Assembly (NCBI GenBank): GCA_018829465.1
Contig: JAHJTN010000017.1
Location: 62,001-126,000, forward strand
Source: Bacteroidota bacterium
Lineage (GTDB): Bacteria; Bacteroidota; Bacteroidia; Flavobacteriales; Flavobacteriaceae
Length of the DNA stretch: 64,000 nucleotides
Reading direction: 5' to 3'
The position numbers and the translations under genes were made by a program. Below the pieces are notes generated by a model. The model worked only from the letters and a program-made list of their open reading frames with translations. It was not told the DNA's origin and ran no database searches. Of this stretch, positions 8,572-16,366 are shown in pieces (within the stretch, counting starts at the first letter, position 1; every line of letters starts with the position of its first letter).

Positions 8572-10782
8572 CTAAAAAAGATATCCAATTTTGAGGTTTA
8601 TATTTCTTCCTATATTAGGTATGCCGTCAATTTTGAGTCGAGACAAATGTGGAATGTAGGTTTCATCAAAAAGGTTGGTAGCCGATACAGACCATCTGAT
8701 GAGGTTGTTTTTAAGGTTCAATTCTGCTCCCAAACCTGCACTGACTAGGTTATAATCTGCCGTCGGAGTTTCAAAACTACTCACCTTGTTTTGCTCAAAG
8801 GTATATTGATGCTTGGCAAAGGCGTAGAAGTTTTTAAATAGTTTTACATCTTTCCATTCCACTCTCAAGGTGTTGCTGATTGTTTTGGCGGGTATCAGCG
8901 GTAGGTCGTCGCCACCCAAAATTTTACCCAAAACAAGTTCAAACCCGCTTTCTAGGTGCAACCAATCGAGTGGGTGCGGATGTAAGTGAAGAAAAATCTC
9001 TCCGCCGTATAAATTGGCATCTTCTTGTGCAAAGTTAAAAACTTGCTCTTCGCCCACAAAACGATCCTCCGGTACCACGAAGATAAAATCATTGATGCGG
9101 TTGAAAAATCCGTCAGCCGTTAGTTCAAAATGCTGGTTGGCAAATTCCAAAGACAAATCTACTTGTATGTTTTGTTCCTTATCCAAATTCACATTGCCGA
9201 TTTCGAAACGGTTTGTGCCTTCGTGAACGCCATTTGATGCCAGTTCGGCTAAATTTGGAGAACGACTGCCACTCGCCACATTTAACCTGGCCAAATAGTT
9301 CTTGGCAAAAGCAATTTTATAGCCCAAAGACGCATTAAAAGCTGTAAAACTTCTGTCAAAGTTTTCAAAGAAACCTTCTTCACCAAATTCCCCTTTGTCT
9401 TCTGCCCGAATGTTTCTGTTGTCCACTCTGATGCCAAACTGTAAAGCCTGTTGCCCAAAAGTGTAGAGTGATGTGGCCACAAATCCAATATCTTTGGTGA
9501 TGGCGTCCGGAACCAATTGTTCTTCGCCAAAGTTCTCGTTGTCTTGATACATGCCTTGTACGCCTACTATGGTTTCAAAATTTCCCCATTTGGGCAAATG
9601 ATATTTGAGATCATAGTTAAAAGTGGTCAGTTGGAAACCCAGCGCAGGATCGGTTCTGGAATCTTCCAATTCTTTTCTGTGGTTGTACAAGTAACCCAAA
9701 TTGAGTTCCAAATGTGAGTTTTTCAGAAACAAAGCCGATTGCGAACTCAAAACATGGTTGTCGATGTCCTGAAAAGGCAGTTCTATGGATTTTGATTTGC
9801 TTTGCGCCCCAATTTCTTCGGGAAGACCAATACGCAAGCGGTTAAAGTTGTAGCGCAGTGTCGTTTTAAAATTATTTTTGTTGTAGCCCAATGCGGTCTT
9901 AAGGTCTTGTTCGTTAAATCTGGAATTGGTCACGCGGCCATCATCGGGGGTTTCGTAATCTGCATGGCTGGCCACACTGCCTCTGATTAAAAATTTGAAA
10001 GTTTCTCCGGACATTTTTACCCCCACATTTGATTTTACACCTTGTGTGTTAGACACGTATTCAACAGATGCGTCGCCACTGATTTTATTGTCAGGCGCAA
10101 AATTTTCAGGTGTAAAATACAATACACCACCCAAGGCATCGCTGCCATAGAGTAGGGAAGCCGGGCCTTTAATAACCTCCACGCTTTCGAAACCGCCTTC
10201 GCCCAAGCCCAAGCCGTGCTCGTCGCCAAATTGCTGATTTTCCAATCTGACACCTTGTGTATAAACCACAATTCTATTGCCACTCAAACCTCTAATAACC
10301 GGTTTGCCGATGCTGATACCCGTACTAAAATTGGAAACACCGGGTATGTTTGTCAGGCTTTCCGCCAGCGTGGGTGCTCCGGATTGCAGCAAACTCTCCA
10401 CCGAAGCCTTTTCGATTTTCATGACATTTTCCTTCTGCAATTTTTGAAAAGGTGTAGAAACGACCACTTCGTTCATTTCGAAAACAGAGGGTTTGAGTGA
10501 AATGGAAACATCTGATGTGTTGTTTGAAAGATTAACATTTGTAGAATAGGTTTCAAAACCGAGCAGGGAAATCACCAATCGAACCATTCCTCCGGGAAGA
10601 TTGTTTAATGTAAAGACACCGTTTTGGTCTGTGACCGTGCCTTTTTCGAGTTTTGGTATGTAAACACTGGCTCCTTGGAGCAATTCACCCGTTGAGGCAT
10701 CTTTTACAGTGCCTGTTATTTGGTTTTGTGCGAATGTAGCGAAACCCACAAACGCAAAAAGCAGTAAAAACAAGTTTTTCAT
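8572..10782 (-). CDS. TonB-dependent outer-membrane receptor, ZnuD-like
   Basis: The 736-residue protein starts with a signal peptide (MKNLFLLLFAFVGFATFAQ). A carboxypeptidase-regulatory-like domain follows (~21-105, ITGTVKDASTGELLQGASVY), then a plug (~115-230, with PVIRGLSGNRIVVYTQGVR and GPASLLYGSDALGG) and a 22-strand-type barrel ending in an aromatic residue (GYLF). The C-terminal barrel resembles zinc receptor ZnuD as I remember it (ELASNGVHEGTNRFEIGN, LYGGEIFLHLHP, LPLIPAKT). Zinc or another metal is therefore a reasonable but unproven substrate. The ATG at 10782 gives a clean signal peptide. The longer frame to 10827 begins with TTG. A small His/Cys-rich protein is encoded 49 bp upstream. 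Confidence 0.88.
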   Translation of the reverse strand: MKNLFLLLFAFVGFATFAQNQITGTVKDASTGELLQGASVYIPKLEKGTVTDQNGVFTLNNLPGGMVRLVISLLGFETYSTNVNLSNNTSDVSISLKPSVFEMNEVVVSTPFQKLQKENVMKIEKASVESLLQSGAPTLAESLTNIPGVSNFSTGISIGKPVIRGLSGNRIVVYTQGVRLENQQFGDEHGLGLGEGGFESVEVIKGPASLLYGSDALGGVLYFTPENFAPDNKISGDASVEYVSNTQGVKSNVGVKMSGETFKFLIRGSVASHADYETPDDGRVTNSRFNEQDLKTALGYNKNNFKTTLRYNFNRLRIGLPEEIGAQSKSKSIELPFQDIDNHVLSSQSALFLKNSHLELNLGYLYNHRKELEDSRTDPALGFQLTTFNYDLKYHLPKWGNFETIVGVQGMYQDNENFGEEQLVPDAITKDIGFVATSLYTFGQQALQFGIRVDNRNIRAEDKGEFGEEGFFENFDRSFTAFNASLGYKIAFAKNYLARLNVASGSRSPNLAELASNGVHEGTNRFEIGNVNLDKEQNIQVDLSLEFANQHFELTADGFFNRINDFIFVVPEDRFVGEEQVFNFAQEDANLYGGEIFLHLHPHPLDWLHLESGFELVLGKILGGDDLPLIPAKTISNTLRVEWKDVKLFKNFYAFAKHQYTFEQNKVSSFETPTADYNLVSAGLGAELNLKNNLIRWSVSATNLFDETYIPHLSRLKIDGIPNIGRNINLKIGYLF

Positions 10783-10831
10783 GATAAATAATAACTTAGT
10801 AAATAATAATAATGTAATAAAAATCAACTAA

Positions 10832-11164
10832 CTAAGCTATTGTTGGCGGCCCTCTCAAGCGGAAGGAATACGAGAGGTCAAACCTTATAAAAGATTGGTA
10901 AAATGTAAGAATTTCAGTTTCTACAGTTGTTTCAAAATTTTGAAAAGATACAGATTTGGCATCAATAACCGGTGAAAAATGGATGCCGCAAAATTTGCAA
11001 TCCAAGGGTTTTTCATGAAAATGAGCAGGTCCTGTCTGTGTGCAATTTTTTGTACTGTGGTGGTGAATACTGTGCACCAATTTAGCAGCATCAACACTCA
11101 AAATACTGATTGCTAGTATAGAAGCGATGAGTAATGCCGAAAAATTATGGTGTTTTGGAGTCAT
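10832..11164 (-). CDS. Small exported His/Cys-rich protein, possibly metal-binding
   Basis: This 110-residue protein has an N-terminal hydrophobic segment (ALLIASILAISILSVDA), consistent with export or anchoring. It then carries clustered metal ligands: HSIHHHSTKNC, HFHEKP and CKFCGIHF. The C-terminus ends RLRGPPTIA. I recall this L-R-G-P-P type ending from small proteins beside TonB metal receptors in Bacteroidota, but that is from memory. It lies 49 bp upstream of the ZnuD-like receptor and overlaps the preceding gene by 20 bp. Inference: a periplasmic or surface metal-binding partner of the receptor. No enzymatic domain is visible. Confidence 0.7.
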   Translation of the reverse strand: MTPKHHNFSALLIASILAISILSVDAAKLVHSIHHHSTKNCTQTGPAHFHEKPLDCKFCGIHFSPVIDAKSVSFQNFETTVETEILTFYQSFIRFDLSYSFRLRGPPTIA

Positions 11165-11471
11165 CGGCGTTGTTCAAAAATTTTGCAAAGCCCATACGGC
11201 TCAACATTTTTTTTACAAAGTTGATAAAAAATTTAGATTCTCCAAATGCCCAACCGATAATAATGATGAGCACCTTATAGATGGGTAAAATCAGAATGAC
11301 ATACAATGGCCAATATATTAGCGGGTTCGTTACACTTCTGTAGAGTCCTAAAAAATCCATCAAAGGACCGGAGAGTTTGGCAGAAAGTGTACCGGTTATG
11401 GCAAAAACCAGCAAAATCTTAAACAATTGAAAGTTCGATTTTATTTGCCAGCGTTGTTTAAGTTTATTCAT
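11145..11471 (-). CDS. DUF6787-like small membrane protein
   Basis: About 108 residues from an ATG at 11471 (MNKLKQRWQIKSNFQLF). Two hydrophobic segments (ILLVFAITGTLSAKL and PLIYWPLYVILILPIYKVLIIIIGW) suggest a two-pass membrane protein. NKLKQRW-x-I-x-SNFQ at the start is typical of the Bacteroidota family I know as DUF6787. A longer frame begins with TTG at 11510 but would overlap the upstream gene. It is packed between the DUF6146 gene (1 bp away) and the His/Cys-rich gene (20-bp overlap), so co-transcription is likely. Function unknown. Confidence 0.72.
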   Translation of the reverse strand: MNKLKQRWQIKSNFQLFKILLVFAITGTLSAKLSGPLMDFLGLYRSVTNPLIYWPLYVILILPIYKVLIIIIGWAFGESKFFINFVKKMLSRMGFAKFLNNADDSKTP

Positions 11472-11472
11472 T

Positions 11473-11892
11473 TCAGTTATATCGAAGGTTTTGCTTGTAT
11501 TGCCTTTCAAAAAATTGGAAATACATAAACAGCAAGTAATTTACTTCTTTGCCGTAGTGAATTCTTGGGTCATAATTGATTTGCTGAAAGTACAAATCTG
11601 GATTGTATCGCTGCGGATTCAGTACCCGTTGATTGTAATTTTGCACATAGATTCGGTTTCTATTTTCTAAAAAATTGAGACTGTAATAGCTCTCCGGTCT
11701 TTGGGTAGCCAACCAATTTTGAAAACCGATTTCCATAATGATAATTTCGTATTCCAAAGAGTCATTGGCAATCCGAATAGTATCTCTTTGCGCCGTAGTT
11801 TTTTTTTCTTTTTTGGTTTTTTCTGTAGGCTTCTGGCTATAAATCAAAGACGATACACAAAACAGCAAGGATAAAAAAAGTATTTTTTTCAT
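11473..11892 (-). CDS. DUF6146-like exported protein
   Basis: About 139 residues from an ATG at 11892. A signal peptide (MKKILFLSLLFCVSSLIYSQ) precedes a Lys/Thr-rich linker and a conserved aromatic core: FQNWLATQRPESYYS, FLENRNRIYVQNYNQRVL, and YDPRIHYGKEVNYLLFMYF. I recognise these as DUF6146, a Bacteroidota family without known function. The frame could be extended upstream to a TTG at 11916, but the ATG gives the signal peptide exactly. A separate short frame and conserved leader element lie immediately upstream (11903-11983). Confidence 0.78.
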   Translation of the reverse strand: MKKILFLSLLFCVSSLIYSQKPTEKTKKEKKTTAQRDTIRIANDSLEYEIIIMEIGFQNWLATQRPESYYSLNFLENRNRIYVQNYNQRVLNPQRYNPDLYFQQINYDPRIHYGKEVNYLLFMYFQFFERQYKQNLRYN

Positions 11893-11902
11893 GTGTTTAT
11901 AA

Positions 11903-11983
11903 TTATTTGTTTTCAACGGTCACACGGAACGCCCTAGGATAATCATGCCCCTGTGTGTCAATATTTTTACATGGGCGTTTCAT
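11903..11983 (-). CDS. Short leader open frame (26 codons) ahead of the DUF6146 gene
   Basis: The minus strand reads ATG (11983) to TAA (11903), encoding MKRPCKNIDT followed by QGHDYPRAFRVTVENK. Its ATG is 13 nt after a -7 box and its stop is 10 nt before the DUF6146 ATG. The central peptide QGHDYPR-x-FR-x-T-x-E is repeated in the frame ahead of the FadL gene at 52162. Identity includes third codon positions, so selection may act on the nucleotides rather than on the peptide. Whether it is translated is unknown. Confidence 0.5.
   Translation of the reverse strand: MKRPCKNIDTQGHDYPRAFRVTVENK
11918..11955 (-). promoter_or_regulatory. Conserved 38-nt leader element, copy A
   Basis: On the minus strand the element begins CACAGGGGCATGATTATCC and continues TAGGGCGTTCCGTGTGACC. 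Copy B at 52187-52224 is identical at 36 of 38 positions, with the first 24 unbroken. The element ends 25 nt before the DUF6146 ATG (24 nt before the FadL ATG in copy B). It is inside the predicted transcript, so an RNA-level role or a leader peptide is more likely than an operator. It matches no riboswitch that I know. Confidence 0.75.
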
Positions 11984-11996
11984 TTTTATCTTTTTT

Positions 11997-12030
11997 CAAA
12001 TTTACAAAATATCAGTCAATTTTGTACAAA
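11997..12030 (-). promoter_or_regulatory. Bacteroidota-type promoter for DUF6146 and downstream genes
   Basis: On the minus strand TTTG (12030-12027) is separated by 22 nt from TAAATTTG (12004-11997), a perfect match to the -7 consensus TAnnTTTG. Transcription would start near 11990, a few bases before the short leader frame. The -33 element overlaps the T run of the preceding ppdK terminator. Confidence 0.55.
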
Positions 12031-12032
12031 AA

Positions 12033-12059
12033 AAGACTGCCCGTATATCAGGCAGTCTT
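12033..12059 (-). terminator. Intrinsic terminator of ppdK
   Basis: AAGACTGCC (12033-12041) and GGCAGTCTT (12051-12059) form a perfect 9-bp stem with a 9-nt loop. On the minus strand it is followed by a seven-T run. It lies 52 nt after the ppdK stop codon. Confidence 0.87.
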
Positions 12060-12110
12060 CAAGTTAAACCAAATATAGAAACAACACTTACTTATACTAT
12101 TTTAATTGTA

Positions 12111-14861
12111 TCAGACAACTGCAACTTCTTTTTCTACAGAGCGTTCCTTGGCACTTTTGATGGCCGCTTGTGCAGCAGACATTCGCGCAATAGGCACTCT
12201 AAAGGGTGAACAACTGACGTAGTTGAGTCCAACAGCATGGCAGAATTCTACACTAGAGGGTTCTCCGCCGTGCTCGCCACAAATACCTACTTTTAGATTT
12301 TTGCGCGTACTTCTTCCGCGTTGGGTACCCATTTTTACCAATTGTCCGACACCTTCTTGATCTAGCACTTCAAAAGGATCGTTGGGCAGAATGCCTTTTT
12401 CCAAATAAATGGGTAAAAATTTTCCGGCATCATCTCGTGAATATCCAAAGGTCATTTGTGTGAGGTCATTGGTGCCGAAGGAGAAAAACTCGGCTTCACG
12501 GGCTATTTCATCTGCCATAAGCGCTGCGCGTGGAACTTCAATCATGGTTCCTACCAAGTAGTCGATACGATCGTTTCTTTCTGCAAAAACCTTTTCGGCT
12601 GTTTTATGAATAATAACGGCTTGCGCTTTGTACTCGTTGAGTCCACCTACCAATGGTACCATAATTTCCGGTACGGCTTGAATGTTTCTGGCCTTTAAAT
12701 TTAAAGCGGCTTCTATGATTGCCCGGGTTTGCATTTCGGTAATTTCCGGATAGGTATTGCCCAATCGGCAACCTCTGTGGCCCAACATGGGGTTAAATTC
12801 TTCCAATTCTGCTACTTTACTCTTAACAGCTTCTAATGAAATGTGCATTTCTTCTGCCAAATCTTTTTGGGTAGCCAATTGGTGAGGTACAAATTCGTGA
12901 AGGGGTGGATCTAAAAGCCTTATGGTTACCGGCAATCCTGCCATCGCTTCAAATATACCTTCAAAGTCCTCTCGCTGCATAGGCAACAATTGGTTTAATG
13001 CGTGTTTTCTGCCTTTTACAGTGTCTGCCAAGATCATTTCACGCATCGCTTTGATTCTATCTACGTCAAAAAACATGTGTTCGGTGCGGGTAAGTCCGAT
13101 GCCTTGTGCACCAAAACTTCGGGCAATTTGTGCATCTTTGGGCGAATCGGCATTGGTGCGTACCATCAACCGTGCGTATTTATCGGTCAACGCCATCAAA
13201 GATCCAAATTCTCCGCTGAGTTCGGGTTGTTTGGTCGGCACTTTTCCTTCGTAAATATTACCTGTACTGCCATTTAGGGAAATCCAATCACCTTCGTGAA
13301 ACTCTTTTCCGTTTACGGTCATCGTACGGGTTTTGTAGTTTATTTTTAATGCTCCTGCACCGGAAATACAGCATTTTCCCATGCCTCTGGCAACCACCGC
13401 CGCGTGTGAGGTCATACCGCCACGGGCCGTAAGTATTCCTTTGGCTACGTTCATGCCTTCCAAGTCTTCCGGAGAGGTTTCTACCCTAACCAAAATGGAG
13501 TTTTTAAACTTATCCGCTTCGTCGGCAAAAAAGACGATTTGCCCGGTAGCAGCCCCCGGGGAAGCGGGAAGTCCTTGTGCCACCACATGCGAATTTTTCA
13601 AAAGTTTTAGGTCAAAAACCGGATGGAGCAATTCATCCAACTTATTGGGTTCTATTCTAAGCAAAGCTGTTTTTTCGTCTATCACGCCTTCTTGCAGCAT
13701 ATCGTAAGCAATTTTCACCATGGCCGCGCCGGTTCGTTTGCCGTTTCGGGTTTGCAGCATCCAAAGTTTTCCATCCTGAATGGTAAATTCCATATCTTGC
13801 ATGTCTTTGTAATGCATTTCGAGTTTCCGCTGATAGCCAAAAAGCTCTTCGTAGATTTTAGGCATCAATTCTTCCAAAGAAGGATAGGTTACCTTGCGTT
13901 CTGCTTCTTCTACTTTGGCCAATTCTGCCCACCTGCGAGATCCCAACAAGGTAATTTGCTGTGGCGTACGAATACCGGCTACCACATCTTCCCCCTGCGC
14001 ATTGATAAGGTATTCACCGTTGAAAACGGCTTCGCCCGTTCCGGCATCACGGGAAAAGGCAACCCCCGTTCCGGAGTTGTCGCCCATGTTTCCAAAAACC
14101 ATAGCTTGCACGTTGACTGCTGTTCCCCAATCGGCCGGATAGCCGTGCATTTTTCGATAATAAACCGCACGGTCACCGTTCCAACTATTGAAGACGGCCA
14201 CAACAGCTCCCCATAGTTGCTCCCAAGGATCTGTTGGAAATTGAATGCCTTTTTTCTTGCGTACGGCTTCTTTGAAATCAAAAACCAAGTCTTTTAAATC
14301 TGTTACAGAAAAATCAGTGTCTAAGCTGATATTTCGCTTGTGTTTAAGATTGTCGATGATTTCTTCGAAAGGATCCAGATCTTCTTTCGATTCATTTTTC
14401 ATCCCCAATACAACACCGGCGTACATTTGAATAAACCGTCTGTATGAGTCCCAAGCAAAACGTTCGTTTCCTGATTTTCTGGCAATGCCTTCCACGGCTT
14501 CGTCGTTAAGTCCTAAATTAAGCACGGTATCCATCATGCCGGGCATAGACACCCTTGCGCCGGATCTGACCGAAAGTAAAAGCGGATTTTCCGAATCGCC
14601 AAAAGTAGCGCCCATAATTTTTTCTATATTGGCAATAGCGGCCGATACCTCGGGCTTAATGAGTTCAATGACTGCTTCTTCGCCTAGCCGATTGTATTCT
14701 GTGCAAACTTCGGTTGTGATGGTAAACCCTGGTGGAACAGGAATTCCTATGGCACTCATTTCGGCCAAATTTGCACCTTTGCCACCAAGAAGGTTTTTCA
14801 TGCTGCTGTTGCCGTCTGTCGTTTTTTCACCAAAACGATAGACTCTTTTTTTTGCTTCCAT
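12111..14861 (-). CDS. ppdK: Pyruvate, phosphate dikinase
   Basis: At 916 residues this is close to the usual PPDK length (~875-950). The N-terminal ATP-grasp part has the GGKGANLAEMSAIGIPVPPG motif. The central swivelling domain has GGMTSHAAVVARGMG with phospho-His at about 486. The C-terminal PEP/pyruvate barrel has LVGTMIEVPRAAL, FFSFGTNDLTQMTFGYSRDD and the C-terminal GLNYVSCSPFRVP cysteine motif. The enzyme reversibly converts pyruvate, ATP and phosphate to PEP, AMP and pyrophosphate, serving gluconeogenesis or PPi-linked glycolysis. It is monocistronic, with its own terminator. The ATG at 14861 fits the family start. Confidence 0.96.
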   Translation of the reverse strand: MEAKKRVYRFGEKTTDGNSSMKNLLGGKGANLAEMSAIGIPVPPGFTITTEVCTEYNRLGEEAVIELIKPEVSAAIANIEKIMGATFGDSENPLLLSVRSGARVSMPGMMDTVLNLGLNDEAVEGIARKSGNERFAWDSYRRFIQMYAGVVLGMKNESKEDLDPFEEIIDNLKHKRNISLDTDFSVTDLKDLVFDFKEAVRKKKGIQFPTDPWEQLWGAVVAVFNSWNGDRAVYYRKMHGYPADWGTAVNVQAMVFGNMGDNSGTGVAFSRDAGTGEAVFNGEYLINAQGEDVVAGIRTPQQITLLGSRRWAELAKVEEAERKVTYPSLEELMPKIYEELFGYQRKLEMHYKDMQDMEFTIQDGKLWMLQTRNGKRTGAAMVKIAYDMLQEGVIDEKTALLRIEPNKLDELLHPVFDLKLLKNSHVVAQGLPASPGAATGQIVFFADEADKFKNSILVRVETSPEDLEGMNVAKGILTARGGMTSHAAVVARGMGKCCISGAGALKINYKTRTMTVNGKEFHEGDWISLNGSTGNIYEGKVPTKQPELSGEFGSLMALTDKYARLMVRTNADSPKDAQIARSFGAQGIGLTRTEHMFFDVDRIKAMREMILADTVKGRKHALNQLLPMQREDFEGIFEAMAGLPVTIRLLDPPLHEFVPHQLATQKDLAEEMHISLEAVKSKVAELEEFNPMLGHRGCRLGNTYPEITEMQTRAIIEAALNLKARNIQAVPEIMVPLVGGLNEYKAQAVIIHKTAEKVFAERNDRIDYLVGTMIEVPRAALMADEIAREAEFFSFGTNDLTQMTFGYSRDDAGKFLPIYLEKGILPNDPFEVLDQEGVGQLVKMGTQRGRSTRKNLKVGICGEHGGEPSSVEFCHAVGLNYVSCSPFRVPIARMSAAQAAIKSAKERSVEKEVAVV

Positions 14862-15007
14862 ATTTGAAATTTTAAACTTGTGTTTGTTAAAGTGATGTAA
14901 AATTAATTGCTGTTAAATATCCAAATGATGACTTATGTCAGGTTCTAAAATTTTTAACATTTGATCGTATTATTTTTTGGAAGACAATTTAGCCGGATAC
15001 AAATTGG

Positions 15008-15035
15008 TTGATCGCTCTCAAATCAACTATCTTTG
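15008..15035 (+). promoter_or_regulatory. Bacteroidota-type promoter for rimO-kynU
   Basis: TTG at 15008-15010 is followed after 17 nt by TATCTTTG at 15028-15035, a full TAnnTTTG match. The start site would fall near 15042, about 15 nt before the rimO ATG. Confidence 0.65.
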
Positions 15036-15056
15036 CCGCAGCTTACCTAAAAATTT

Positions 15057-16361
15057 ATGCGTACCAAAACCCTTAAAAAAAATCGGATAAACGTCGTTAC
15101 ACTTGGCTGCTCCAAAAATGTATATGATTCGGAAGTTTTGATGGGACAATTGAAAGCCAATGGCAAGGATGTTGTTCACGAAGAAGAAGGCAATATTGTG
15201 GTTATCAATACTTGTGGCTTCATCAACAATGCCAAAGAAGAATCTGTCAATACCATTTTGGAATATGTCGATAAAAAAGAAAATGGTATGGTCGATAAGG
15301 TCTTTGTGACCGGTTGTCTCAGCGAACGCTACAAGCCCGATCTGCAGAAGGAAATTCCGAATGTCGATGCCTATTTTGGAACCACAGACCTGCCACAACT
15401 ACTCAAAGCACTCGAAGCGGATTACAAACACGAACTCATCGGTGAGCGATTGACCACCACGCCCAAAAATTACGCCTACCTTAAAATAGCGGAAGGTTGT
15501 GACCGTCCTTGTAGCTTCTGTGCCATACCGCTCATGCGTGGCAAGCACCTGTCGCAACCTATTGAGAAATTGGTCAAAGAAGCGGAAAACCTGGCGCAGA
15601 AAGGCGTCAAAGAATTGATTTTGATTGCCCAAGATTTGACGTACTACGGTCTTGATTTGTATAAAAAGCGTAATTTGGCAACACTTCTCAAGGCTTTGGC
15701 TGCTGTAGATGGCATTGAGTGGATACGCCTTCATTATGCCTTTCCTACAGGTTTCCCATTAGATGTGCTTGACGTAATGAAGACAGAACCCAAGATTTGT
15801 AACTATATAGACATCCCGCTTCAACATATTTCCGACCGCATCCTCAAGTCTATGAGGCGTGGCACCACACAAGAAAAAACCACCCAACTCATCAAAACCT
15901 TTCGGGAAAAAGTACCGGGAATGGCTATCAGAACCACGCTGATCGTAGGTTACCCTGGCGAAACAGAAACCGACTTTGAATTGCTGAAAAATTGGGTGAA
16001 AGAAATGCGGTTTGAGCGTTTGGGTTGTTTTACTTATTCACACGAAGAAAATACCCACGCTTACTTGTTGGAAGACAATGTACCGGAAGAAATCAAGCAA
16101 CAGCGTGCCAACGAAATTATGGAAATGCAATCGCAAATTTCGTGGGAATTGAATCAGGAAAAAATAGGGCAGACCTTTCGCTGTTTGATAGACAGAAAAG
16201 AAGGCGGTTTTTTTGTGGGGCGAACTGAGTTTGATTCGCCCGATGTGGACAACGAAGTTTTGATAGATGCCGCAGCACATTATGTAAAAATTGGCGATTT
16301 TGCAGCAGTAGAAATTTTTGATGCCACCGAGTTTGATCTCTATGGAAAGCCTCTAAAATAA
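15057..16361 (+). CDS. rimO: Ribosomal protein S12 methylthiotransferase RimO
   Basis: This 434-residue protein has three methylthiotransferase domains in order. The N-terminal UPF0004 domain holds cluster cysteines Cys18, Cys53 and Cys87 (VTLGCSKNVYDSE, NTCGFI, VTGCLSERY). The radical SAM domain has CDRPCSFC (Cys148, 152, 155). The C-terminal TRAM domain is at about 370-432. RimO adds a methylthio group to the conserved aspartate of ribosomal protein S12. TLGCSKNVYDSE and the IPLMRGKH sequence after the radical SAM cysteines favour RimO over MiaB. The kynureninase gene follows after 5 bp, so they probably share a transcript without an obvious functional link. Confidence 0.95.
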   Translation: MRTKTLKKNRINVVTLGCSKNVYDSEVLMGQLKANGKDVVHEEEGNIVVINTCGFINNAKEESVNTILEYVDKKENGMVDKVFVTGCLSERYKPDLQKEIPNVDAYFGTTDLPQLLKALEADYKHELIGERLTTTPKNYAYLKIAEGCDRPCSFCAIPLMRGKHLSQPIEKLVKEAENLAQKGVKELILIAQDLTYYGLDLYKKRNLATLLKALAAVDGIEWIRLHYAFPTGFPLDVLDVMKTEPKICNYIDIPLQHISDRILKSMRRGTTQEKTTQLIKTFREKVPGMAIRTTLIVGYPGETETDFELLKNWVKEMRFERLGCFTYSHEENTHAYLLEDNVPEEIKQQRANEIMEMQSQISWELNQEKIGQTFRCLIDRKEGGFFVGRTEFDSPDVDNEVLIDAAAHYVKIGDFAAVEIFDATEFDLYGKPLK

Positions 16362-16366
16362 AGGTT

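Noticed and set aside
8455-8748. Plus-strand open frame overlapping the 3' end of the TonB receptor gene
   Set aside because: No good start, no recognisable similarity, and most of it is antisense to a well-supported gene.
13623-14216. 197-codon plus-strand frame inside ppdK
   Set aside because: Antisense shadow of a strongly conserved enzyme.
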